Positions 57,356 through 64,000 of a DNA stretch of 64,000 nucleotides are shown here, piece by piece (the first letter of the stretch is position 1; every line of letters begins with the position of its first letter). The DNA lies in the NCBI GenBank assembly GCA_900552385.1, contig URZI01000005.1, positions 62,001 through 126,000 on the forward strand, in the 5' to 3' direction. This DNA comes from an uncultured Collinsella sp. GTDB taxonomy: Bacteria; Actinomycetota; Coriobacteriia; Coriobacteriales; Coriobacteriaceae. A model generated the notes under the pieces. That model was not told the DNA's origin, ran no database searches, and saw only the letters and a program-made list of their open reading frames with translations. The position numbers were made by a program, and so were the translations under genes.

Positions 57356-58186
57356 ATGAAATGTAAAATTGAGAAAAACACCGTGCAGGAGACGCTGATC
57401 CTCCCGCTGTATTCCCGAAAGCTGTGTACGGAGCTGTACCCGAACCTTTACAGGGATGAAACAGCGGTTCGCCTGCTCGACCAGATCGACTACGACTTTT
57501 CAGAGGCAGAGAAAAACTCCCGCAGCCTGATGCAGCGCTTTGGTGCGCTGGAGGTGGCCATGCGGCAGAGTGACCTTGCTTTCGAGGTGCGGGATTACCT
57601 GAAAGGCCATCCCAATGCGGCGGTGGTCAATCTGGGCTGCGGGTTGGACAACACCGGCAGAACCTGCGACAACGGTAGATGCAAGATCTACAATCTGGAC
57701 TTCCCGGATGTGATTGCCTTGCGGCAGCAGCTACTGCCCGCCGGGAATCGGGAACAAAATATCCCCTGCGACCTGAAAGACACCGCATGGTTTGGCAAAA
57801 TCGATGCCTCCGGCGGGGCGGTGTTCTTTGCCTCCGGGGTGTTCTATTACTTTCTGACCCAGCAGGTCCGGGAACTGGTGCGGGAGATGGCGGACGCTTT
57901 CCCCGGCGGTGTGCTGGTCTTTGATGCTGCCAATCGGACAGCAGTAAAGATAATCGCAAAAACATGGCTTAAGACTGCAAAAATCAAGGATGTGGGGGCA
58001 TATTTTGCGGTTTCGGATGCCGCCAAGGAAATCGGCACGTGGGACAGCCGTCTGCAGGTCACAAGTCGCGGCTATATGCTGGGTTATAACGATTTGAGAG
58101 ACCCTTCTGTCAGCGGCTTTTTCCGGTTTCTCGCAAGGGTCGGTGACAACGGGATGAAAATTCAAATCGTGAAAATAAGATTTTGA
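57356..58186 (+). CDS. Leucine carboxyl methyltransferase-like (Tcmp) protein
   Basis: A 276-residue SAM methyltransferase of the PPM1/Tcmp type. Motifs include the SAM loop VVNLGCGLDNTGRTC, IYNLDFPDVIALRQQLL, and FASGVFYYFL. The ATG at 57356 (MKCKIEKNT) follows GAGGAAG. Sequence style resembles clostridial proteins more than its GC-rich neighbours, suggesting transfer. The natural substrate is unknown. It ends before a bidirectional terminator. Confidence 0.82.
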   Translation: MKCKIEKNTVQETLILPLYSRKLCTELYPNLYRDETAVRLLDQIDYDFSEAEKNSRSLMQRFGALEVAMRQSDLAFEVRDYLKGHPNAAVVNLGCGLDNTGRTCDNGRCKIYNLDFPDVIALRQQLLPAGNREQNIPCDLKDTAWFGKIDASGGAVFFASGVFYYFLTQQVRELVREMADAFPGGVLVFDAANRTAVKIIAKTWLKTAKIKDVGAYFAVSDAAKEIGTWDSRLQVTSRGYMLGYNDLRDPSVSGFFRFLARVGDNGMKIQIVKIRF

Positions 58187-58202
58187 GAGACAAAAATGCA
58201 AA

Positions 58203-58252
58203 AGACGGGCACTTCTTGCCGCCCAATTGGCAAGAAGCGCTCGTCTTTTCTT
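58203..58252. terminator. Bidirectional terminator between methyltransferase and ROK genes
   Basis: Arms GACGGGCACTTCTTGCC and GGCAAGAAGCGCTCGTC pair with two mismatches around GCCCAATT. T tracts lie on both outer sides (TTTTCTT on plus, TTTTG on minus). Confidence 0.8.
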
Positions 58253-58281
58253 AACGCGTTGTATGGCGGAGAGAGCGCAAG

Positions 58282-59166
58282 TTACGCGAGCGCCCTTCTT
58301 GCCAGCTCGGCCGCGCCGAGGATTCCTTGGTCGCCGCCGCAGCCCGGGGCGCAGATGTAGCTCTCCATGTCCTTAAGCTCGGCGGTCTGGATGTAGCCAC
58401 CCAGATATTCGAGGGTCTTCTTGCGGACGATGCCGTAGAGCTGCTCCTGGTGCATCACGCCGCCGCCGAGGACGATGCGGCGAGGCGAGTACATGAGCAC
58501 GAGGTTCGCACACATCTGCCCCAGATAATCCCCCTCGAGCATCCACACCTCATCGTTGTCCGCGAGCTCGGCCGCGGGCTTTCCCCAGCGCGCGGCGATG
58601 GCGGGGCCGGAGGCGAGGCCCTCGAGGCAGCTCGCGTGGCTCGGGCAGACGCAGCGTCCTTCCTCGGTGGGACGGGTCCTTACCAGCATGTGGCCGGCCT
58701 CGGGGTGCAGCATGCCGTGAAGGAGCCTGCCCGCGCACATGACGCCCGCGCCCACGCCGGTGCCGATGGTCACGTAGACGGCGTCCTTGAGCCCCTTGCA
58801 GCAGCCGAAGACCGCTTCGCCGAGGCAGGCAACGTTCACGTCCGTATCGTAGGCCACCGGAATCCCGAGGGCGTCGGCGAACGCGGCGCGAAGACCATAG
58901 CCTCGCCACGCGAGCTTGGGCGTTTGGAGGATGGAGCCGTAGCGCTCGTCGGCGGGGTCGACGCAGGTCGGGCCGAAGGCGCCGATGCCCAACGCGTCCA
59001 CATCGCGGGCGGCGAACCACTCGATCATCTGCGGGACGGTCTCGGCGGGCGCAAGCGTCGGGGTCTCCATACGGTCGAGGACCTCGCCGTCGCCGGACAC
59101 CACGGCACAGACCATCTTGGTCCCGCCGGCCTCGAGGGCACCGAGCCTCATTTGCTTTTCGCTCAT
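58282..59166 (-). CDS. ROK family kinase, fructokinase-like
   Basis: A 294-residue sugar kinase. The phosphate loop is LEAGGTKMVCAVV, and the catalytic region is GTGVGAGVMCAGRLLHG. The zinc-binding segment HMLVRTRPTEEGRCVCPSHASCLEG is characteristic of ROK fructokinases/glucokinases. It starts behind AAGGAGG. It is the most 3' gene of the GH172/PTS cluster and would phosphorylate free sugar released in the cytoplasm. Confidence 0.88.
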   Translation of the reverse strand: MSEKQMRLGALEAGGTKMVCAVVSGDGEVLDRMETPTLAPAETVPQMIEWFAARDVDALGIGAFGPTCVDPADERYGSILQTPKLAWRGYGLRAAFADALGIPVAYDTDVNVACLGEAVFGCCKGLKDAVYVTIGTGVGAGVMCAGRLLHGMLHPEAGHMLVRTRPTEEGRCVCPSHASCLEGLASGPAIAARWGKPAAELADNDEVWMLEGDYLGQMCANLVLMYSPRRIVLGGGVMHQEQLYGIVRKKTLEYLGGYIQTAELKDMESYICAPGCGGDQGILGAAELARRALA

Positions 59167-59245
59167 GTGATCCTCCTTACAAAGGGACGCCCGCAGTCAT
59201 GGTCAACCGCGGACGCCCATAACGTTGGCTTGTTTCGAGGCGACC

Positions 59246-60370
59246 CTACCTGGGCACGCGGTCCTGCCTTGCGGCAAACGGGGCGAGCACGGCGTGCGGC
59301 TCGCTTTGGTACCAGTAGGCGACGGTGGAGATGTCGTCCTCGCGCTCGTAGAGCTTGATGTCGTCGTTGCCGAGGTCCTGGAACGTCACGCGCAGGTCCT
59401 CCTTGAACGAGATCGGGTCGGGAAGGTGCCACCTGTAGAGGCCGTGCCTGGGCAGCGCGTCGTCGTTGGTCGCGAGCATCGGGTTCGGGTTCGGCTTGCC
59501 CGCGCTGAAGCGGTCGCGCGTGGCGTCGCGCGTCGAGCGGTACGGGTAGCCGGCGAACAGCGTGTTGAAGCACTGCGCCTCGGGCAGCGCGTGGGGCGGC
59601 CTGTCGAGGAAGGCCCAGGCACCGCCGAAGTAGTCCTCGGCTCCCGTCGAGGTGACCGTGGGGAACTCCTCGTCGCCGTCGAGGAAGAACTTCATCTCGC
59701 CCTCGCCCCACCAATAGCGCTCCAGGGCGCACAGGGCCATGTAGGTGCCGACGTAGTAGCCCTTGCCGCGCACGCCGTCGAGCACGGTGTAGTCGACGCC
59801 CCTGTGGGTGCTGCGCTCGCGGTTAAAGCGGGCGTGGAAGTACATGGCGTCGTCCGGCACGTCGGTGAGCGCGTAGTTGAACGTGTAGAAGATGTACTTA
59901 ATGAACCCGGGGTGCTCGCTCGTAAGCGTGACTTTGGCGTGCTTCCTGAAGGGCATCTCGAAGTAGCAGTTCATGCCGCCCGTCGGGTTCACGCAGATGG
60001 GCATCGAGTTGACGATGGCGCGCTCACCGAAGCCGTTGCAGAAGAAGTCGCCGACAGGGCACTCGACCGAGGGGGTCTCCTCGTCGTCCCAGTAGAAGCG
60101 CAGCACGAGGTCGCGCATGACGAAGCTGCCGGCGGCGGTCTTGTCGGGGACGGTCATCCAGATGTGGCGGATGATGCCGGGGCCCTCGATGTCCGCGAGC
60201 GTGATGGTCTCGCCGGACTCAAGGGGCACGCAGCACGAGCCCTTGCGGCCGACACCGAGGTGGCTGGCCGACATGGCGGCGCGGCCCTTCTCGCCCGTGA
60301 TGTTCTCGGGGGTGATGGCGCGGCTTTCCTCACCGCCGTGCATCCACACGTCTTTAAGGAACTCTCTCAT
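59246..60370 (-). CDS. Glycoside hydrolase family 172 (DUF2961) protein
   Basis: A 374-residue cytoplasmic protein without a signal peptide. It matches the GH172 fold of two jelly-roll domains, with IIRHIWMTVPDK, WDDEETPSVECPVGDFFCNGFG and the STGAEDYFGGAWAF segment holding acidic residues typical of the family. Characterised GH172 enzymes include the difructose dianhydride I hydrolase/synthase of Bifidobacterium dentium and arabinofuranosidases. With a PTS and a fructokinase-like ROK protein, hydrolysis of a fructose dianhydride or similar is plausible. The ATG at 60370 follows GAGGAGG. Confidence 0.87.
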   Translation of the reverse strand: MREFLKDVWMHGGEESRAITPENITGEKGRAAMSASHLGVGRKGSCCVPLESGETITLADIEGPGIIRHIWMTVPDKTAAGSFVMRDLVLRFYWDDEETPSVECPVGDFFCNGFGERAIVNSMPICVNPTGGMNCYFEMPFRKHAKVTLTSEHPGFIKYIFYTFNYALTDVPDDAMYFHARFNRERSTHRGVDYTVLDGVRGKGYYVGTYMALCALERYWWGEGEMKFFLDGDEEFPTVTSTGAEDYFGGAWAFLDRPPHALPEAQCFNTLFAGYPYRSTRDATRDRFSAGKPNPNPMLATNDDALPRHGLYRWHLPDPISFKEDLRVTFQDLGNDDIKLYEREDDISTVAYWYQSEPHAVLAPFAARQDRVPR

Positions 60371-60382
60371 CGTCGACCTCCT

Positions 60383-60781
60383 CTATTCGTCGTCTTCGCA
60401 CTCGGCGGAACTGGCACCGTTCACGTAGACGATCTGCTGGCGCGCCTCGTCGACGAGGGCGTCGAAGTCGAGTTTCTCGTCGGGGCGCGCGAGCGCGACC
60501 GTCATGGCGAGCGGGAGGTTGACACCCGCGATCACGTGGATCCGGTCGGAGGCGAAGCGGGAGAAGCGCTGGTTCACGCTGCCGCCGAGCGCGTCGGTGA
60601 GGACGACGACCTCGTCAGTGCCCGAAAGCGCCGCCTCGACCGCTGCGTCGAGCCCCTCGCCGTTGTCGTTCACGTAGGCGCACACGGCGTTGACGGCGTC
60701 GCTCTTACCCGTAAGAAACTCGAGGGTGTCCTTGAAGCCCTGGGCGAGAAGGGAATGGCTCGCCACAACTATCTTTCTCAT
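60383..60781 (-). CDS. PTS mannose-family component IIA
   Basis: A 132-residue cytoplasmic phosphocarrier. VVASHSLLAQGFKDTLEFLTG carries the conserved histidine (about residue 9) that accepts phosphate from HPr; EVVVLTDALGGSVNQRF matches the family. It has only a weak ribosome binding site. It lies between the GH172 and IID genes and pairs with the IIB, IIC and IID genes. Confidence 0.9.
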   Translation of the reverse strand: MRKIVVASHSLLAQGFKDTLEFLTGKSDAVNAVCAYVNDNGEGLDAAVEAALSGTDEVVVLTDALGGSVNQRFSRFASDRIHVIAGVNLPLAMTVALARPDEKLDFDALVDEARQQIVYVNGASSAECEDDE

Positions 60782-60807
60782 TGATTCACCAATCTCTTGG
60801 GTCGAAG

Positions 60808-61641
60808 CTAGGCAAGGATGCCGGCGGCGGAGGCGACCATCGCGAGGACGATCACCACGAGGATGAGGGCCGTCATGCTCGCGTTCTTCTTGGTAAGAAG
60901 GTAATACGCGCTTCCCGTGATGGCGGCGGGGATCATGGCAGGCAGGATCTTGTCGAGCAGCGGCTGAATCTCCATCGAGACGTCGCCGAAGCTGAAGCTA
61001 ATCGGGCAGGTGACGCCGATGACCGAGGCGATGAGGCAGCCGACCACGGTGAGGCCGAGCACGGAGGCGGCGGCAGTGAGGTTGGGAAGCTTCTCGCTGA
61101 AGTCGGTGACGAGCTTCACACCCTGCTTGTAGCCGAACTCGAGGGCGTGCATGCGGACCCAGAAGATGGCCAGGATGAGCGCGAACCAGATGCCGGCTCC
61201 CACGGGGTTGCCCTCGATGGCCATATAGGCGGCGATGGAGCCCATGATGGTCGGGATCATGGTCATGAGCAGGGAGTCGCCGACGCCGGCGAGCGGTCCC
61301 ATGGTGCCGATCTTCAGGTCTTGGACGGCGTCCGCCGCCGCGAGGCCGTCACGCTCCTCCATGGCCACGCAGGCGCCGAGGATGATGGCGGCGAGCCAAG
61401 GCTGGGTGTTGTAGTAGCGGAAGTGGTGTTGCAGCGCTTGCTTATAGTCCTCGTCGTTCGTGTAGATCTTCCTCAGGACCGGCGAGAGGGCGTAGGCGAC
61501 TGAGGCGCCCTGCTGGGTCTGGTAGTTGAAGGTGCACACGCTCATGAGCCAGCGCCAGTTCGCGTTGCGCAGGTCCTTCTTGGTGACCTTGTAGCCGGAG
61601 GGCTTGCCCTCGGCGACGGCGGTGATGTTCTCGTTTTCCAT
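60808..61641 (-). CDS. PTS mannose-family component IID
   Basis: A 277-residue membrane component. NWRWLMSVCTFNYQTQQGASVAYALSPVLRKIYTNDEDYKQALQHHFRYYNTQPW, IILGACVAMEE and DSLLMTMIPTIMGSIAAYMAIEGNPVG are conserved IID stretches. It starts at 61641 behind GAGGATGAG. It forms the transmembrane sugar pore with IIC. Start codons and stops of neighbouring genes nearly touch. Confidence 0.93.
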   Translation of the reverse strand: MENENITAVAEGKPSGYKVTKKDLRNANWRWLMSVCTFNYQTQQGASVAYALSPVLRKIYTNDEDYKQALQHHFRYYNTQPWLAAIILGACVAMEERDGLAAADAVQDLKIGTMGPLAGVGDSLLMTMIPTIMGSIAAYMAIEGNPVGAGIWFALILAIFWVRMHALEFGYKQGVKLVTDFSEKLPNLTAAASVLGLTVVGCLIASVIGVTCPISFSFGDVSMEIQPLLDKILPAMIPAAITGSAYYLLTKKNASMTALILVVIVLAMVASAAGILA

Positions 61642-61643
61642 GG

Positions 61644-62429
61644 TTACTCATCCTCTCCGATGAAGGCGTCTGCGGAAGCGTGGGCGGCGAGCTCGGTGTC
61701 CCTCTCGGCACGCTGGTAGAACGCGATCGCGAGGGCAACGCCGACGATGGCGGCGCCGATGATGGGCACGTTCAGGAAGGCCGAGAGGAAGAAGCCGACG
61801 AGCAGGTACTGGAAGTACTTGCCGGTGGGCATGTAGCGGAGCAGCATGGCGATACCGATGGCCGGGAGCATCTTGCCGGCGAGGGTGAGGCCGGAGAGGA
61901 ACCACTGAGGCATGACCTCGAGGAGCCAGTTGACGGCGGGCTGGCCGAGCGTCACGGAGACAAAGACGGGCAGGGCGGCGCACAGGCCGAAGAGCACGGG
62001 GCAGACCCACAGGATGGCGTTCATCTGCTTGAACTTGCCCTCGTCGCAGAACTTCTGGGACTTCTCGACGACGAAGCCGTTGAGGATCTTGACGATGACG
62101 TCGAGCTGGATGCCGAGCATGCCGACCGGCAGGCCGATGGCGAGGCCCGTGTCGGAGCCCAGGGTCACGCCGTAGGCGGTGGCGATGATGGCCATCGTGC
62201 CGTAGTCGGGAATCGACGAGCCGCCGAAGCCCGCGACGCCGAGCTGCATGAGCTGGATGGTGCCGCCGATGACGAGGCCGGTCTGCCAGTCGCCCATGAC
62301 GACGCCGGTGATAAGGCCCCAGAAGACGGCATAGTTGACGAAGATCATCGGGATGCCGTAGTAGTCCACGTGCTTGATGAAGGCCAGCAGGGTCAAAAGG
62401 ACGACCTGCAGGATAGTGAAGTTGACCAT
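61644..62429 (-). CDS. PTS mannose/fructose/sorbose-family component IIC
   Basis: A 261-residue polytopic permease. FVNYAVFWGLITGVVMGDWQTGLVIGGTIQLMQLGVAGFGGSSIPDY matches the IIC family and holds sugar-contact residues. About eight hydrophobic segments are seen. Only 2 bp separate it from the IID start and 9 bp from the IIB stop, so translation is coupled. Sugar specificity cannot be told from sequence alone. Confidence 0.93.
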   Translation of the reverse strand: MVNFTILQVVLLTLLAFIKHVDYYGIPMIFVNYAVFWGLITGVVMGDWQTGLVIGGTIQLMQLGVAGFGGSSIPDYGTMAIIATAYGVTLGSDTGLAIGLPVGMLGIQLDVIVKILNGFVVEKSQKFCDEGKFKQMNAILWVCPVLFGLCAALPVFVSVTLGQPAVNWLLEVMPQWFLSGLTLAGKMLPAIGIAMLLRYMPTGKYFQYLLVGFFLSAFLNVPIIGAAIVGVALAIAFYQRAERDTELAAHASADAFIGEDE

Positions 62430-62438
62430 GATCCCTCC

Positions 62439-62912
62439 TTAGATGAGGTCGGCGACGGAGACGGGCTTGTCGGCGGGCACGAACTGTGCCGTCACCTTGA
62501 CGCCGCGGGCGATGAGCGCCTTGTAGCTCTGGACGTTCTCGGCGGAGGCATAGGCGCGCTGGGTGAGCTGGACGCCGCCCTCCTTGACAAGAGAGCCGCC
62601 GACGATCAGCGACGGGAGCTCGATGCCCGACTCGACCAGGTGAAGGATCGTCTCGGGCTCCTTGGCGATGACAAAGACCTTCTCGCGGTCGTACTTGCCC
62701 GCCGCGAAGTTCTTGAGCGCGGTCTCCTCGGAGATGATCGAGACGGCCATGCCCGCGGGGCGCGCCATCCTCATAGTGGACTTCAGGACCTCGTCGCCGG
62801 CGACCTTGTCGTCGATGACCATGACTCGGGTCGCGCCCGACACCGGGGCCCACTGCGTCACGATGATGCCGTGAAGCAGGCGATTGTCGATTCGTGCCAT
62901 AACAACACTCAT
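62439..62912 (-). CDS. PTS mannose/fructose/sorbose-family component IIB
   Basis: A 157-residue cytoplasmic component. ARIDNRLLHGIIVTQWAP carries the conserved phospho-histidine near residue 14, and VMVIDDKVAGDEVLKSTMRMARP is typical. It starts at the ATG at 62912 (MSVVMARID) behind TAGGAGC; the frame extends to 62981. It is the first structural gene of the PTS cluster, 123 bp downstream of the LevR-like gene. Confidence 0.92.
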   Translation of the reverse strand: MSVVMARIDNRLLHGIIVTQWAPVSGATRVMVIDDKVAGDEVLKSTMRMARPAGMAVSIISEETALKNFAAGKYDREKVFVIAKEPETILHLVESGIELPSLIVGGSLVKEGGVQLTQRAYASAENVQSYKALIARGVKVTAQFVPADKPVSVADLI

Positions 62913-63035
62913 GTTTGCTCCTATCAAATGAAGTTTTACGTTCGGTACTGCCTCGGCGCTATCCGGATTCGCGCCGGGCAAGGGGTTATCGGATTATTGA
63001 GGACGCGCAGTCAGCTTGCGGCGGCGCGGGGAAGG

Positions 63036-64000
63036 TCACTCGTCGAGCAGGAGGTCCGAGGAGCCGAGGCGCTCTTCTCGCGCCGGGGCGGCGCTCACGC
63101 TTATGTAGTCGAAGACATATGCGATCTCGCTTACGGGAACCTCTACGCGATAGCGCGTCGAGATGCTCGAGAAGCTCTGCCTGAAGGACTCGATGAAATC
63201 GGCACGCTCCTCCTCGAAGCGGTCCTGGCCAACGTAGGTCTCAATGGGGTTTCTGGTAACAAGGCGCTCGACGAGACAGCAGAGGTGGACGTAGAGCCCA
63301 ATGATGGCGTTGCTGCCGATCTTCTCGCCTGTCCTGCGCTGAAGCTCGTGCACGGCGCTCTCGATCTCGTGGAATAGCCGCTCCGGGTCGAGGATGGTGA
63401 TGGAGCGGATGACGTTCTGCAGCGTCATGTTCGAGAGCAGCTTCTCGTGGAAAGAAGAGAGCTCGGAAGCGTCAAGCCACCTGCCGAACACGGCATCAAC
63501 CTTAGAGGCGGACGCCGTCGACATGATGTCCTCGAGGGCGACGAAGGGGACGGAGGCGACCCCGGGGTCTCCCGTGCCGATGACGGCGCAGACGCGGTGC
63601 TCGGAGAAAACGGCGTCATTCGACCCGTTCGCGACGAGCTGCTTGAAGGGCCTCGTGAGCAGGCGCGCGCCTATGGTGCGCGGGAGGCTCTGCGAGACGA
63701 GCTGGCGTATCCTCTCCGCGGCGTCGACCCCGGACTCGGAGCAGAAGACGATGGCGTCCTCACGGTTGACGCGCTCGATCACCTTGCAGTGCGTCACGCA
63801 CGCGGCGGTCGCATCGCCAAGAACCTCGGCGATGGACTTGCCGCCGAGCAGCCCGACCCCGATCTCGAGCGCAAGACCGGTAGAGACGTTGTTCACCACG
63901 CCGATAGTGGGGTCGGTAACGTTCTCGAGGGCCTTATAGGCCTCCTCCAAGGAGCCCATGTCGATGAGGAACACGACCCCGGTGCAGTAGGAATGGCGGT
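63036..64000 (-). CDS. LevR-like sigma-54-type PTS regulator, C-terminal part (truncated by window edge)
   Basis: Only the last 321 residues are visible; the frame stays open to the right edge. The part shown contains an EIIA(Man)-like end (VVFLIDMGSLEEAYKAL), then an EIIB-like region and a C-terminal PRD domain with histidine-containing stretch AIIGLYVHLCCLVERLV. LevR-type activators combine a sigma-54 AAA domain, PRDs and EII-like domains and respond to PTS phosphorylation. It stands directly upstream of the PTS genes and is their likely regulator. The N-terminal AAA domain is outside the window. Confidence 0.85.
   Translation of the reverse strand, partial: RHSYCTGVVFLIDMGSLEEAYKALENVTDPTIGVVNNVSTGLALEIGVGLLGGKSIAEVLGDATAACVTHCKVIERVNREDAIVFCSESGVDAAERIRQLVSQSLPRTIGARLLTRPFKQLVANGSNDAVFSEHRVCAVIGTGDPGVASVPFVALEDIMSTASASKVDAVFGRWLDASELSSFHEKLLSNMTLQNVIRSITILDPERLFHEIESAVHELQRRTGEKIGSNAIIGLYVHLCCLVERLVTRNPIETYVGQDRFEEERADFIESFRQSFSSISTRYRVEVPVSEIAYVFDYISVSAAPAREERLGSSDLLLDE

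Noticed and set aside
62913..63035. A sigma-54 (-24/-12) promoter expected before the IIB gene under a LevR-type regulator
   Set aside because: No convincing GG-N10-GC pair with the right context was found by eye in this short spacer; the promoter may lie elsewhere.

Overview
The window looks like a chromosomal segment of a gut actinobacterium of the order Coriobacteriales, most likely Collinsella. This rests on GC-rich codon use with AGGAG-type ribosome binding sites, sortase-anchored (LPxTG/LAxTG) proteins, EvgS-like sensor kinases, mannose-family PTS genes with a LevR-type regulator, and dispersed hairpin repeats. The assignment is inference. No rRNA or tRNA gene and no CRISPR array was seen.

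0-12 kb is housekeeping and transport: the end of a MATE exporter, a divergent LysR/EamA pair, uracil-DNA glycosylase (ung), an SDR plus queuosine-precursor transporter operon with a structured leader, release factor 3 (prfC), a YtrA-like GntR regulator with an ABC transporter whose permease is broken by an IS200-type element and a frameshift, a ClC channel, a LOG protein and a K+ channel. 12-18.7 kb holds two EvgS-like sensors: one kinase with two fused substrate-binding domains, and a second kinase encoded beside a separate binding lipoprotein. 18.8-24.4 kb carries a MalY-type lyase, TrmO, an unusual XRE-zinc ribbon-TipAS regulator, a glutaredoxin, a repeat-rich 1.2 kb segment with a ribbon-helix-helix gene, and a dihydrouridine synthase. 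24.4-32 kb has a giant MacB-like ABC exporter, a TlpA-like lipoprotein, a NapH-like ferredoxin membrane protein, a 48-residue CXXC protein translationally coupled to it, and a divergent two-component system.

32-46 kb has a LuxR-type regulator followed by a 1455-residue wall-anchored surface protein, a small membrane protein/XRE pair, a divergent type IIA topoisomerase pair, an ATPase-winged helix protein preceded by three tandem 19-bp repeats, an FMN reductase and a second sortase substrate. 46.8-50.3 kb is a five-gene redox operon (RibD-like reductase, cupin, carboxymuconolactone decarboxylase-like protein, aldo/keto reductase, flavodoxin) with a divergent MerR gene; a MerR-type operator sits inside a 19-bp promoter spacer. 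50.9-55.8 kb is a very GC-rich lantibiotic-immunity-like module (LanF-E-G transporter, YxeA-like protein, response regulator, kinase) with no lantibiotic structural or modification genes. 56.4-58.2 kb has two methyltransferase genes and remnants of another, behind a DtxR/IdeR-like box.

58.2-64 kb is a sugar locus on the minus strand: ROK kinase, GH172 hydrolase, mannose-family PTS IIA/IID/IIC/IIB and a LevR-like regulator cut by the window edge. Together these suggest PTS import of a fructose-containing di- or oligosaccharide such as a difructose anhydride, cytoplasmic hydrolysis by GH172 and phosphorylation by the ROK kinase.
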